This document shows, piece after piece, positions 1 through 7,697 of a stretch of 64,000 nucleotides of DNA. The DNA is from Streptomyces iranensis (GTDB taxonomy: Bacteria; Actinomycetota; Actinomycetes; Streptomycetales; Streptomycetaceae). Within the stretch, counting starts at the first letter, position 1. Each line of letters opens with the position of its first letter. A program made the translations under genes and the position numbers. The notes under the pieces are model-generated. The model was given only the letters and a program-made list of their open reading frames with translations, ran no database searches and was not told the DNA's origin. The DNA is taken from the NCBI RefSeq assembly GCF_017874715.1, contig NZ_JAGGLR010000003.1, positions 248,001 to 312,000 on the forward strand, read 5' to 3'.

Positions 1-1
1 C

Positions 2-547
2 GCGTGGTGGGTCACCGGGCGCGAGCGCGGAGCGCTGGTCGTGACCGGTGCGACGGTGGTCGCGCAACTCGGCCTGCACATGGCGTTCCGGTTCGCGGAG
101 GCGACAGCCGCTCCCGTGGAGGGAAGTGCCACGGGCGCCGGGGCGCCGGGGATGCGGGACATGGGTGCCGCCCCGATGAACGGCGGCGCCATGGGTCATA
201 TGCACCACGGCGCGGACGCGATGTCCACCGCCACGCCGTCCATGGGCCATCTGCCGTGGCCCTGGGCGGGTCCGGGCGGGCCGGGCATGGCCACGGCCCA
301 CCTTGTCGCCGCGCTGATCTGCGGGCTGTGGCTGTGGCGCGGTGAGCGGGCCGTCTTCCGGCTCGGCCGCGCGCTCGCGGCCCTGCTGTTCGTCCCGCTC
401 GTTCTCGCCCTGCGCATCCTGGGCGCGGGCGCCACTCCGCTGCCCACATGGCCGTCCGCACCGGCCATCGCCCGCCGGTTGCGCGGAGTTCTGCTACGGC
501 ACGTCATTCTCCGCAGAGGGCCACCGGCGCGGTTCGCCGTCTGCTGA
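2..547 (+). CDS. Membrane protein with Met/His-rich segment (5' end outside window)
   Basis: The frame is open from the window edge, so the start is missing. The visible part begins with a probable membrane segment, then a Met/His-rich stretch (MRDMGA, GAMGHMHHGADAM), then two more hydrophobic segments (around AHLVAALICGLWLW and ALAALLFVPLVLAL) and a basic tail. This is a multi-pass membrane protein. Met/His clusters of this sort are common in copper-handling proteins, but I recognise no named family, so a metal role is inference. An ECF sigma factor gene follows on the same strand after a 235-bp gap that holds tandem repeats. Confidence 0.6.
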   Translation, partial: AWWVTGRERGALVVTGATVVAQLGLHMAFRFAEATAAPVEGSATGAGAPGMRDMGAAPMNGGAMGHMHHGADAMSTATPSMGHLPWPWAGPGGPGMATAHLVAALICGLWLWRGERAVFRLGRALAALLFVPLVLALRILGAGATPLPTWPSAPAIARRLRGVLLRHVILRRGPPARFAVC

Positions 548-575
548 ACCGCCCGTCCTTCCCCTGCCCCTGCCA

Positions 576-629
576 GGGGTCCCGCCCCGATGTGGGGTCC
601 CGACCCGATCTGGGGCACCGCCCCGATCC
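576..629. repeat. Three tandem 18-bp repeats upstream of the sigma factor gene
   Basis: Three consecutive 18-bp units at 576-593, 594-611 and 612-629, each close to ggggtcccgacccgatct, followed by the start of a fourth (ggggtg). They lie between the membrane protein stop and the ECF sigma factor start, where promoter or leader sequences would be expected. Confidence 0.8.
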
Positions 630-782
630 GGGGTGAGCGCCGGTGACGGGCGGAGTACCGGCGCCTGCCCGGCGTCGGCCCCATCCGTCGGCACCGCCCG
701 CCTCTCGCCGCCCGGCCGCGCCCAAGCGCGCCGGTGGCGCATGCCGGTGTGCCGTTCACCGCCTTCCGAAGGACGTTTGACG

Positions 783-1436
783 ATGCCTTCCCCCATGCTG
801 TCCGCCGCACCGAGAAGGGCCGTGCAGCCCGTCGCCGCGCACGGGCACGGCTTCGCCGCCACGGCGAACGACCGGCAGGTCACCGAATGGGCCCTGGCCG
901 CCCGCGACGGCGACCGTGACGCGGTCGACCACTTCATCCGCGCCACCTACCGCGATGTGCGCCGCTTCGTACTCCATCTCAGCGCCGACCCCCACGGCTG
1001 TGAGGATCTCGCCCAGGAAACGTATCTACGGGCGCTGACCGGACTGTCGCGCTTCGCGGGCCGCTCGTCTGGCCGGACATGGCTGCTGTCGATCGCCCGC
1101 CGCGTGGTCGTCGACCGCTACCGCATGGCCGCCGCCCGTCCCCGCACCCTGGACGCGGACGACTGGCAGGAGGTGGCCGAACGGGCGCAGCCCGTGGGGC
1201 TCCCCGGGTTCGACGAGGGGGTGGCGCTGATGGATCTGCTGGCGGCGCTCGCCCCGGCGCGCCGTGAGATGTTCCTCCTCACCAAGGTGCTCGGCCTGCC
1301 GTACGCGGACGCCGCCACCGCCACCGGCTGCCCCATCGGCACCGTACGTTCCCGTGTGGCGCGCGCCCGCGAGGACATCAACGCACTGCTGGCCGCGGCG
1401 GAAAAGGCCGCGGAACCGGTGCGGTTGGCGGGCTGA
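783..1436 (+). CDS. ECF-family RNA polymerase sigma factor
   Basis: A 217-residue group 4 sigma factor. Sigma region 2 spans about residues 35-105 (DHFIRATYRDVRRFVLHLSA, CEDLAQETYLRAL, TWLLSIARRVVVDRYR). Region 4 spans about 150-205 (LAALAPARREMFLLTKVLGL, then ATGCPIGTVRSRVARAREDI as the helix-turn-helix). ATG 783 was chosen because AAGGA at 769-773 sits 9 nt upstream; the frame is open further upstream but without a better site. No anti-sigma gene is adjacent, although the upstream multi-pass membrane protein could be a partner. A strong hairpin follows the stop. Confidence 0.9.
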   Translation: MPSPMLSAAPRRAVQPVAAHGHGFAATANDRQVTEWALAARDGDRDAVDHFIRATYRDVRRFVLHLSADPHGCEDLAQETYLRALTGLSRFAGRSSGRTWLLSIARRVVVDRYRMAAARPRTLDADDWQEVAERAQPVGLPGFDEGVALMDLLAALAPARREMFLLTKVLGLPYADAATATGCPIGTVRSRVARAREDINALLAAAEKAAEPVRLAG

Positions 1437-1451
1437 GCCCAAGCGATGACG

Positions 1452-1498
1452 CGGGGCGCGGCGGGTGGCAGGCCTCAGTGGCCGCCCGCCGCGCCCCG
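1452..1498 (+). terminator. Hairpin terminator after the sigma factor gene
   Basis: Perfect 14-bp inverted repeat: cggggcgcggcggg at 1452-1465 pairs with cccgccgcgccccg at 1485-1498, with a 19-nt loop. There is no T-tract, as is usual in Streptomyces. It sits between the sigma factor stop and the convergent membrane-protein gene and could serve both. Confidence 0.75.
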
Positions 1499-1587
1499 TA
1501 CGTCACCGCCTGTCCGGCTGGTGACGTTACGGGACGCGAGTCCTGCGGGGCGCGAGTCCTACGGGACGATTCCTGCAGACGGGAGCC

Positions 1588-2277
1588 CTACAGGACGCGG
1601 ACCAGCCGGGCGCACCGGCGGCAGGCGCGGGCCGAGGGAGCCACGACCGCGTGTGATACGGCGGCGAAGGCCCCGGCCAGCGCGACCAGCGGCCAGTCCG
1701 TGGCCAGGAGGGACGCGACGGTGAGCGTGAGCGTGGCGACCCCCATGGCCACGCCCGCCGTGGTACCGGCCCAGGCGATCGCCAGGGGCAGCCGGGGCGG
1801 TGTGGGCAGTCGACGGGCCAGGGTGCCGGTGACGGCCAGTGCCGCCGCGGCGAGCAGCGCGATGGCGCCGACGACCGTGGCCAGCTGGGTGGCGAGCAAC
1901 TGGGCGGCGCGTGGCATCAGACCGTCCTGGCCGGATGCGGTGCTCGAGGTCAGATACCAGCAAGCGGTGAGGAAGGGGGCAGTGAGGGCGACGGCCCAGG
2001 CGGTGTGCCGCGCCTGTGCGATGGTCAGCTCCCGCTGACAGCCGGGCGCGACTTCCTCCGGCGTCCCGAACTCCCGGACCGCGTCGTCCGCCGCCCGGGT
2101 GGATGTGCTTCCGCCGTGGATGTGCGCCGCCACCGTCTCCGTAAGGCCGTCGCGTATCTCCTCGATCATCCGCGCCTTGGCCCGCGCCGGACCGTGCAGG
2201 ACGGCCGTCAGGTCGGCGATGTACTTCTCGACGGGATCGGCTTCGACGGGACCGGTCTGCCGGCCGTGGGCGCTCAT
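1588..2277 (-). CDS. Membrane protein co-transcribed with PadR regulator (permease-prefix/HAAS type)
   Basis: 229 residues. The N-terminal cytoplasmic part (VEKYIADLTAVLHGPARAKA, RMIEEIRDGLTETVAAH, VREFGTPEEVAPGCQRELT) is the short helical permease-prefix/HAAS signalling domain usually paired with PadR regulators. Four hydrophobic segments follow. The ATG at 2277 overlaps the PadR stop by 4 bp (ATGA), which fixes the start and indicates translational coupling. The PadR neighbour probably senses a ligand and controls both genes; the membrane protein's own activity is unknown. Confidence 0.8.
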   Translation of the reverse strand: MSAHGRQTGPVEADPVEKYIADLTAVLHGPARAKARMIEEIRDGLTETVAAHIHGGSTSTRAADDAVREFGTPEEVAPGCQRELTIAQARHTAWAVALTAPFLTACWYLTSSTASGQDGLMPRAAQLLATQLATVVGAIALLAAAALAVTGTLARRLPTPPRLPLAIAWAGTTAGVAMGVATLTLTVASLLATDWPLVALAGAFAAVSHAVVAPSARACRRCARLVRVL

Positions 2278-2615
2278 ATGGCGGACCGGGGCTCTGCCCC
2301 CGGGTTCAGCACGGAGCCGATCGCGACGGTGAACTCCCGCCATGCGGTGCGCTCCTCGGCCAGACTTCTCCGTCCCGCGTCGGTGAGCCGGTAGCTGCGC
2401 CGTCGTCGTTCGCCGACCGACTCCCAGCTGCTGGTCAGCAGCCCCAGCCGCTCCAGCTTGTTCAACGCCGGGTAGATGGTGCCCGTGCGCAGGTCGAGTA
2501 CGCCTCCGCTGCGCTGCTGAACCGCGGTGATGATCGCGTACCCGTGCAGTGGCCCCTGTTCGAGAACGGCCATCAGCAGCCCGTCCAGGTGTCCTCGCAC
2601 TCTGTCTGCCCTCAT
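2274..2615 (-). CDS. PadR-family transcriptional regulator
   Basis: 113 residues, typical of short PadR proteins. The winged helix includes RGHLDGLLMAVLEQGPLHGY, LDLRTGTIYPALNKLERLGL and RRRSYRLTDAGRRSLAEE. PadR proteins are usually repressors released by small phenolic or hydrophobic ligands. It is the first gene of a two-gene operon with the membrane protein. Its own start codon lies inside a palindrome, and a second palindrome lies upstream, so autoregulation is likely. Confidence 0.93.
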   Translation of the reverse strand: MRADRVRGHLDGLLMAVLEQGPLHGYAIITAVQQRSGGVLDLRTGTIYPALNKLERLGLLTSSWESVGERRRRSYRLTDAGRRSLAEERTAWREFTVAIGSVLNPGAEPRSAI

Positions 2616-2673
2616 AGATAGGCAGCCTACCTATAGAAGGTGTAGGCGTGCTATGTATTGGCAGCCAACATAT
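2614..2673. promoter_or_regulatory. Two palindromic operators between padR-type gene and DUF2269 gene
   Basis: Two imperfect palindromes sharing a GGCAGCC core: 2614-2634 (half-sites ATAGATAGG and CCTACCTAT around CAG, 8 of 9 matching) and 2653-2673 (ATGTATTGG and CCAACATAT around CAG, 7 of 9). Their centres are 39 bp apart, about four helical turns. The first covers the PadR start codon. Both fit the AT-flanked dyads bound by PadR repressors and could control the divergent genes together. Confidence 0.65.
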
Positions 2674-2698
2674 AACTCATCGGGTCGGAAGGCTTGCC

Positions 2699-3247
2699 AT
2701 GACCAAGCTGTTGCTGTCCATACATGTCCTCGCGGGGATCCTGGCGATCGGGCCGATCGCGGTGGCCGCCTCGCTCTTCCCGGGCTATGCGCGCCAGTCC
2801 GCATCGGCCCACTCCGCCCACTCCGCCCACTCTGCCGACTCTGCCCAGCCCGCCCAGTCCGCCCAGTCCGCGTCGGCGCGGTCCGAAGGCCCCGACCCTC
2901 AACGCGCCACCGCGGTCGCCGCGCTCCTGCACCGGATCTGCCGTGGTTACGCCCTCGCGGGTATCGCCGTACCGCTCTTCGGCCTGGCCACAGCCGCCCA
3001 ACTCGATGTGCTCACCGACGTCTGGCTCATCGCGTCGACCGTGCTGACCACGGTCGCCGCGCTCGTCCTCGCGCTGGCCATCATCCCGGCCCAGCGGGGC
3101 CTGCTCACCGCGCCCGAGGACACGGCCACGAAGGGGAATTCCGCGGTGGCGGCTCGGCTGGCCATGCTCACCGGGGTCTTCAACCTCCTCTGGGCCATCG
3201 TCGTCGTGCTGATGATCGTCCGGCCGGGCTCGACCACCGGAGCGTGA
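2699..3247 (+). CDS. DUF2269-type integral membrane protein, copy 1
   Basis: 182 residues with four predicted membrane segments: near residues 4-25 (LLLSIHVLAGILAIGPIAVA), about 85-105, about 110-130 and about 155-175. A hydrophilic insert of H/S/A/D/Q triplets (about 38-60) is encoded by a 9-bp tandem repeat. It is paralogous to the gene at 43581-44048, and both end in MIVRPGSTTGA. The family is of unknown function. It is divergent from the PadR gene and shares its operator region, so PadR control is plausible. ATG 2699 follows a GGAAGG-type site; the longer upstream frame has none. Confidence 0.8.
   Translation: MTKLLLSIHVLAGILAIGPIAVAASLFPGYARQSASAHSAHSAHSADSAQPAQSAQSASARSEGPDPQRATAVAALLHRICRGYALAGIAVPLFGLATAAQLDVLTDVWLIASTVLTTVAALVLALAIIPAQRGLLTAPEDTATKGNSAVAARLAMLTGVFNLLWAIVVVLMIVRPGSTTGA
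2810..2872. repeat. In-frame 9-bp tandem repeat within DUF2269 gene
   Basis: Seven 9-bp units, mostly cactccgcc or cagtccgcc, encoding HSA HSA HSA DSA QPA QSA QSA. The paralogue at 43.6-44.0 kb has no such expansion at this position, so it arose by local slippage. Confidence 0.8.
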
Positions 3248-3289
3248 CGTCCGTCCTCGCCCGACGCCACGCCCCGGATGGCCGGGCGG

Positions 3290-4096
3290 CTAGCGCACGG
3301 CGTCCGCGATCAGCTTCAGCGCCAACTGCTGCAGCTCCGGGCCCGCCTTCTCCGGGCTGCCGGTGTCGAAGGGCGGGTCGGGGTCGTACTCCACGGCGAG
3401 CTGCATGGCCTGGGCGGTGCGCTCGTCGGAGAGACGGGCGGCGAGATGCAGCCCCATGTCGATACCGGCGGACACCCCGGCCCCGGTGAGGATCTTCCCG
3501 GCTTCGACGAACCGCCCCGGCGTGTAAATGGCACCCGCGTCCGCCAGATACGGGCGCGAAGCCCAGTACGTGGTGGCGGGCACACCGCGCAGCAGCCCGG
3601 CGGCGCCCAGGATCAGCGATCCCGTGCATACCGAGGTCGTCCAGGTGGATCCGCGGTGGATACGGCGGATCCAGTCCAGGACTACGGTGTTGGCCATGGT
3701 CGCAGTGGTGCCGCGCTCGACACCTCCGGGTACCAGCAGCACATCGGCCCGCGCCACGCTGTCCAGGGAGCGCTCGGCCACCAGCCCCAGCTCCCCGGTG
3801 TCGGTACGGACTCGCCCGGCCCGCTCGGCCACCATGGTCACCGTCACCCCCGGCACCCGGCACAGCACCTCGTACGGCCCGACGGCGTCCAGCGCGGTGA
3901 ACCCGTCGTACAGCAGCACCGCCACCCGCACCGAGCCTTCGGCTCCCCCTTCGGCTCCCTCCCTTGCCCGGGTCCCCTCGACACCCTCGGCCCGCGCGGG
4001 CGCCACCGCGCCGAACGACGTCGCCAGCCCTGCGCCCAATCCGCCTGCCGCTGCCGTCTGGAGCAGCTTGCGACGGCTTCGGTCCACACCTGCCAT
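3290..4096 (-). CDS. Tat-exported DJ-1/PfpI-family protein (isonitrile-hydratase-like)
   Basis: 268 residues. The N-terminus carries a twin-arginine signal (DRSRRKLLQTAAAGG at about residues 5-19, cleavage likely after PARA). The rest is a DJ-1/PfpI domain: VAVLLYDGFTALDAVGPYEV with Glu76, LLVPGG, and the nucleophile elbow SVCTGSLILGAAGLL with Cys157. The last motif matches GlxA-type and isonitrile-hydratase-like proteins, but an exported member is uncommon and the substrate is unknown. ATG 4096 gives the Tat motif at the right place with GGGAG upstream; the longer frame to 4234 is rejected. A GAEGGAEGS-type low-complexity linker joins signal and domain. Confidence 0.85.
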   Translation of the reverse strand: MAGVDRSRRKLLQTAAAGGLGAGLATSFGAVAPARAEGVEGTRAREGAEGGAEGSVRVAVLLYDGFTALDAVGPYEVLCRVPGVTVTMVAERAGRVRTDTGELGLVAERSLDSVARADVLLVPGGVERGTTATMANTVVLDWIRRIHRGSTWTTSVCTGSLILGAAGLLRGVPATTYWASRPYLADAGAIYTPGRFVEAGKILTGAGVSAGIDMGLHLAARLSDERTAQAMQLAVEYDPDPPFDTGSPEKAGPELQQLALKLIADAVR

Positions 4097-4251
4097 CAAT
4101 GACTCCCCGAATCGATGGATGAGCCGACGAGTGCCGGCGAACCAGGTAGTCGTTCCGGAGGACGGCCGAGTTCCCGGAAGGTGCGAGCCGGGGTCCGGGT
4201 CCTGTGCGGGGATCCGGGCCCCGGGCGGAGGCATCGATCGGCCGGACGGAT

Positions 4252-4935
4252 CTACGGCATCGTCAGCGACAGCAGTTCGGACGGCTTGTGCAGGATCACA
4301 TCGGGCTCCGCCGCGAGCAGGGTCTTCGCATCGGTCTCACCCCACATCGCGGCCACCGCGGTGATTCCGGCCCCCCGCGCGCTGGCCAGGTCGGTCACCG
4401 CGTCCCCGACCATCACGGTCCGGTCGGGGTCCGCGCCCATGATGTCCATCGCCTTCAGCACGATGTCCGGCGCGGGCTTGGGCCGGGCCACCTCGTCGGA
4501 GCCGAGGATCACGTCGAACTGCCCATCGATGCCGAGGGTGTTGAGCAGCGAGCGCGCCCGCGGGCCGCTCTTCCCGGTGGCCACGGCGAGCCGCAGGCCG
4601 CGGTGGCGCAGCTCCGACAGCAGCTCGGGCACACCGTCGAAGATCTCCACCAGGTGGGCGAGCCGGTAGCTCTCGCGGACGAACGGGCCCTCCATCTCCA
4701 GTGGCAGACCCATGATCCGCATGATGTCGGGGAAGTAGCGGCCCAGATGGCGGTTGTACTCCTCGAAGGGCGGCTCACCGTCGCCGACGACCTCGGCGTA
4801 GGCGAGCGTGAACGCCTCGCGCATCACCGCGAAGCTGTTGACGAGGACACCGTCGAGGTCGAAGACCACCGAGGTGACCGGTGGGATACCCGCCCCGGAG
4901 GGCGGGCCGCCGTGGCTGATCGGATGGCTGGTCAT
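4252..4935 (-). CDS. rifM: HAD phosphatase of AHBA biosynthesis (RifM homologue)
   Basis: 227 residues, HAD superfamily. Motif I is FDLDGVLVNSF (Asp26, Asp28), motif II lies near AVATGKSG, motif III is in RPKPAPDIV and motif IV is VGDAVTDL. In AHBA pathways the RifM-type phosphatase is assigned to releasing kanosamine from UDP-kanosamine. It is last in the rifK-rifL-rifM order on this strand, 226 bp after the oxidoreductase with a 13-bp tandem repeat in the gap. ATG 4935 is preceded by GGGAG at normal spacing. A generic phosphoglycolate-type HAD is the alternative; the neighbours decide. Confidence 0.85.
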   Translation of the reverse strand: MTSHPISHGGPPSGAGIPPVTSVVFDLDGVLVNSFAVMREAFTLAYAEVVGDGEPPFEEYNRHLGRYFPDIMRIMGLPLEMEGPFVRESYRLAHLVEIFDGVPELLSELRHRGLRLAVATGKSGPRARSLLNTLGIDGQFDVILGSDEVARPKPAPDIVLKAMDIMGADPDRTVMVGDAVTDLASARGAGITAVAAMWGETDAKTLLAAEPDVILHKPSELLSLTMP

Positions 4936-5006
4936 TGAGCACTCCCGTAGTGCGGGCACGGCCGGTACGGCGGACCGCCGGTCCGGATCTCGGATGCGGT
5001 CCGGAG

Positions 5007-5098
5007 AAACGCGGACCGGAAACGCGGACCGGAAATACGGACCGGAAATACGGACCGGAAATGCGGTCCGGAGAACGCGGACCGAAAGACGCGGCCCG
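5007..5098. repeat. 13-bp tandem repeat between rifL and rifM homologues
   Basis: Five clear 13-bp units from 5007 to 5071 (aaacgcggaccgg twice, aaatacggaccgg twice, aaatgcggtccgg), then two degenerate ones to 5098. The array lies in the gap inside a gene set expected to be one transcript, upstream of the RifM homologue. The repeated ggaccgg/ccggtcc words could form local mRNA hairpins. Confidence 0.85.
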
Positions 5099-5161
5099 TG
5101 TAAGGAGATGGCGAGGGCGGAGCCGAGGAGGCGGTGAGGGGGCGACCGGTACCGGCGCGGT

Positions 5162-6307
5162 TCACACCGGTGCCGACTCCCGGGCCTCCCGGACCTCCCG
5201 GGGTATCCGGGCGGAGGCGTAGACCCGTTCGATGGCGCCGATGGTCCGGCGGACCTCCTCGATCACCCGCCCCCGCCCCGCCGGATCGCGCAGCTGCGCG
5301 GGAAGCATGTCGAGCTGCCGGTCGTACTCGGTGCCGATCGGTTCGGTGGGTACGGCCACCGGGCGGGTCGTACCGTCGACGGTGCGGGTCAGGGTGGACC
5401 TCTCGAGGCGGTTCGGGCTGAACCCGAAGGTGCAGCGCAGGGTCGCGCTGCCGCCGCTGCCGTCGATCGTGACCCGGGTGGTGTCCAGCTCCTCGTGCGA
5501 GGCCCAGCTCGCGTGCAGCACCACGGAACGGCCGTCCTCGGTGATGAGGAACCCGCGTGCGGTGTCCTCGACATCGGTGGCGCCCTCGGTGGCGCCGGGG
5601 AGCGCCGGGCCGCCGTCGTCGCCGCGCCACGCGGCCCTGGAGGACCGCTGGGTGATGAAGTCGGAGGACACGGTGCCGATGGCATGCCGGAACGCGGCGG
5701 TGCCCAGCAGCGGAACGGCGATGTCGAACAGATGCCAGCCCAGGTCCACCAGCGCCCCGCCGCCCGCGAGCGACCGCTGGGTGAACCAGCCGCCCCGGTC
5801 GGGTACGCCACGCGCCCGCACCCAGGCGAGTTCGACATGGCGGATACGGCCCAGCCGGGCGGCGATCCGGTACAGCCCGCTCACATCGGCGCGGTAGCGC
5901 GCCGCGCTTCCGGCCAGCAGCACCGCACCGCCGGAGCGCTCCGCGGCGGCCAGCCGCTCGGCCTCCTCCGAGGTCAGGCACACCGGCTTCTCCAGGAACA
6001 CCGGAATTCCCTTGATCAGCAGCTCGCCGGCGACCGCGCAGTGCAGATGGTTGGGCACCGCGACCACCGCCAGATCCACCTCGGCGGGATCGAGGTCATG
6101 GACCGCCGCCAGCAGCGGTATCCGGTCCGCGCCCGCCGCCTCGGCCTCCGCCACGGCCGCGCGGCAGCGCTCGTCGGGGTCCACCGCGGCGGTCACGGTG
6201 AAGGCGGGGTTGTGGCGCAGCCGGGGCAGCCAGATCGAGCGGGCCGCCCACCCCAGACCCACCACGGCGGTCCGGATCGGCCGCTCGCCGATGTGCGGGG
6301 TGCTCAT
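5162..6307 (-). CDS. rifL: Gfo/Idh/MocA-family oxidoreductase of AHBA biosynthesis (RifL homologue)
   Basis: 381 residues. The N-terminal Rossmann fold has AVVGLGWAARSIW (about 14-26) and the family motif EKPV (106-109); the C-terminal half is the alpha/beta Gfo/Idh/MocA domain. In AHBA pathways RifL, acting with the aminotransferase RifK, is assigned to oxidising UDP-glucose to the 3-keto sugar for kanosamine formation. ATG 6307 overlaps the stop of the AHBA synthase gene by 4 bp (ATGA), so the two are translationally coupled, and this excludes the longer frame to 6391. Confidence 0.88.
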   Translation of the reverse strand: MSTPHIGERPIRTAVVGLGWAARSIWLPRLRHNPAFTVTAAVDPDERCRAAVAEAEAAGADRIPLLAAVHDLDPAEVDLAVVAVPNHLHCAVAGELLIKGIPVFLEKPVCLTSEEAERLAAAERSGGAVLLAGSAARYRADVSGLYRIAARLGRIRHVELAWVRARGVPDRGGWFTQRSLAGGGALVDLGWHLFDIAVPLLGTAAFRHAIGTVSSDFITQRSSRAAWRGDDGGPALPGATEGATDVEDTARGFLITEDGRSVVLHASWASHEELDTTRVTIDGSGGSATLRCTFGFSPNRLERSTLTRTVDGTTRPVAVPTEPIGTEYDRQLDMLPAQLRDPAGRGRVIEEVRRTIGAIERVYASARIPREVREARESAPV

Positions 6308-7470
6308 GCGTCCGCGAGCACGTCGGCGACGACGGCGGCCACTTCGTGCATCTGCGCCTCGCTGCCCAGCAGCACCCGGTGGTGCAGCCATACGCAGTCG
6401 CGGGTGAGCGCCTCGGAGTGCGGGCAGCGGCGGGCGAGTTCGTCCACCGTCAGATCCGGAGCCGCCGCCTCCCAGAAGGCGTCCGTACGGTAGACCGCGC
6501 GGAAGGCGACGAACGCGGGCACCCCGCGCTCGACGAGCACGTCGACGACCCTGGCGCGGCGCTCCTCGGTGATGCCCGGCACCCGGAACATCGCCATATA
6601 GTGCGGGTTGCGGTCGCCGCGGTCGTCGCGCGACTGCGGTACGACACCGGGGATCTCGGCGAGCAGCCGGCCCAGCACCGGCCAGCGCTGCTCACGCGTG
6701 GTGATCTGGTCCTCCAGACGGGCGAGTTGGGCGCGCAGCACCGACGCGGAGAACTCGTTCAGCCGGAAGTTGGAGCCCGAGGTGCGGTGGAAGTAGCCGC
6801 GGTCGGTGCGCGGACGTCCACAGCTGTGCCGGACGAAGCCCTGCTCGTACATCTCGGCGTCGGGGAAGAGCACGGCGCCACCCTCGCCGGCGGTCATCAG
6901 CTTGCCGTTCTGGAAGCTGAACGCCGCGACCGAGCCCAGCTCGCCGACCCTCTTGCCGCGCCATCGCGCACCGTGGGCGTGGGCCGCGTCCTGGATCAGC
7001 GGCACCCCCGAGTCGGCGGACAGCTTGTCCAGCGCGTCCATGTCGCACATCTGACCCGCCATGTGCACCGGCATGATCGCACGGGTCCTCGGGCCGATGG
7101 CCGCCTCGACCGCCGACGGATCGATGCAGTACGTGTCCGGGTCCACGTCCACGGGAATGGCCACCGCGCCCAGCCGCTGCGCGGCCTGCGAGGAGGAGAT
7201 GAAGGTGAACGCGGGAACGATCACCTCGGAGCCGGCGCCGACGCCGAGCACCTCGAGGGCGAGCTCCAGCGCATGCGTCCCGTTGGTGACCGCCAGGGCG
7301 TGCTCGCTGCCATGGGCCGCGGCGAACTCCGCCTCGAAGGCATCGACCTCACCGCCCCCGATGCGCCACCATTGCCCCTGCTCCAGGGCCCGGATCAGGG
7401 CCTCGCGCTCCTCGTCGCCGTAACTCGGCCATGCGGGCAGCTCGGATCCCAGTCGCACATCATTGCTCAT
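6304..7470 (-). CDS. rifK: 3-amino-5-hydroxybenzoate (AHBA) synthase (RifK homologue)
   Basis: 388 residues, DegT/DnrJ/EryC1-type PLP enzyme of normal length. It carries the AHBA synthase hallmarks: ALEQGQWWRIGGGEV, VTNGTHALELAL, Asp161 in QDAAHAHGARW, the PLP lysine Lys190 in FQNGKLMTAGEGG, and SGSNFRLNEFSASVLRAQL, the region commonly used to screen for ansamycin producers. It aromatises aminoDHS to AHBA, and with RifL it also serves as the transaminase forming UDP-kanosamine. It heads the rifK-rifL-rifM run and is divergent from the aminoDHQ dehydratase gene. This is the strongest identification in the region. Confidence 0.95.
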   Translation of the reverse strand: MSNDVRLGSELPAWPSYGDEEREALIRALEQGQWWRIGGGEVDAFEAEFAAAHGSEHALAVTNGTHALELALEVLGVGAGSEVIVPAFTFISSSQAAQRLGAVAIPVDVDPDTYCIDPSAVEAAIGPRTRAIMPVHMAGQMCDMDALDKLSADSGVPLIQDAAHAHGARWRGKRVGELGSVAAFSFQNGKLMTAGEGGAVLFPDAEMYEQGFVRHSCGRPRTDRGYFHRTSGSNFRLNEFSASVLRAQLARLEDQITTREQRWPVLGRLLAEIPGVVPQSRDDRGDRNPHYMAMFRVPGITEERRARVVDVLVERGVPAFVAFRAVYRTDAFWEAAAPDLTVDELARRCPHSEALTRDCVWLHHRVLLGSEAQMHEVAAVVADVLADA

Positions 7471-7697
7471 GATTTCCCTACTCCCTTAATGCGTTATGGA
7501 GGCAGGTCCGCGGCGGACGCATTAGCACGCTAACCGGACGGCGGGCGAAACGTCATTCCCCCTCAAGGCCCCCCTATAGCCCCCTTAAAAACGCGGTTGG
7601 TCAAACTCACACGCCGAGGCCAAGGGGGCCGTGCTATAAATGGCACTTCCGTGATGAGCCGCTGTAATTCAGCCGATCCCACATGGTGAGGTGCGCA
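7471..7697. promoter_or_regulatory. Divergent AHBA promoter region with C-tract direct repeats
   Basis: The 227-bp gap between the divergent rifK and rifJ homologues. Three direct repeats of the form CCCCCT end at 7563, 7575 and 7585, spaced one helical turn apart, as in SARP-type or similar activator sites. An inverted repeat TTAGC-AC-GCTAA lies at 7522-7533. A TATAAA -10-like hexamer at 7635-7640 faces the rifJ side without a good -35, which fits an activator-dependent promoter. No dedicated regulator gene is adjacent. Confidence 0.55.

Noticed and set aside
5007-5098. CRISPR array
   Set aside because: The 13-bp units are contiguous, with no spacers, too short for CRISPR repeats, and no cas genes are present.
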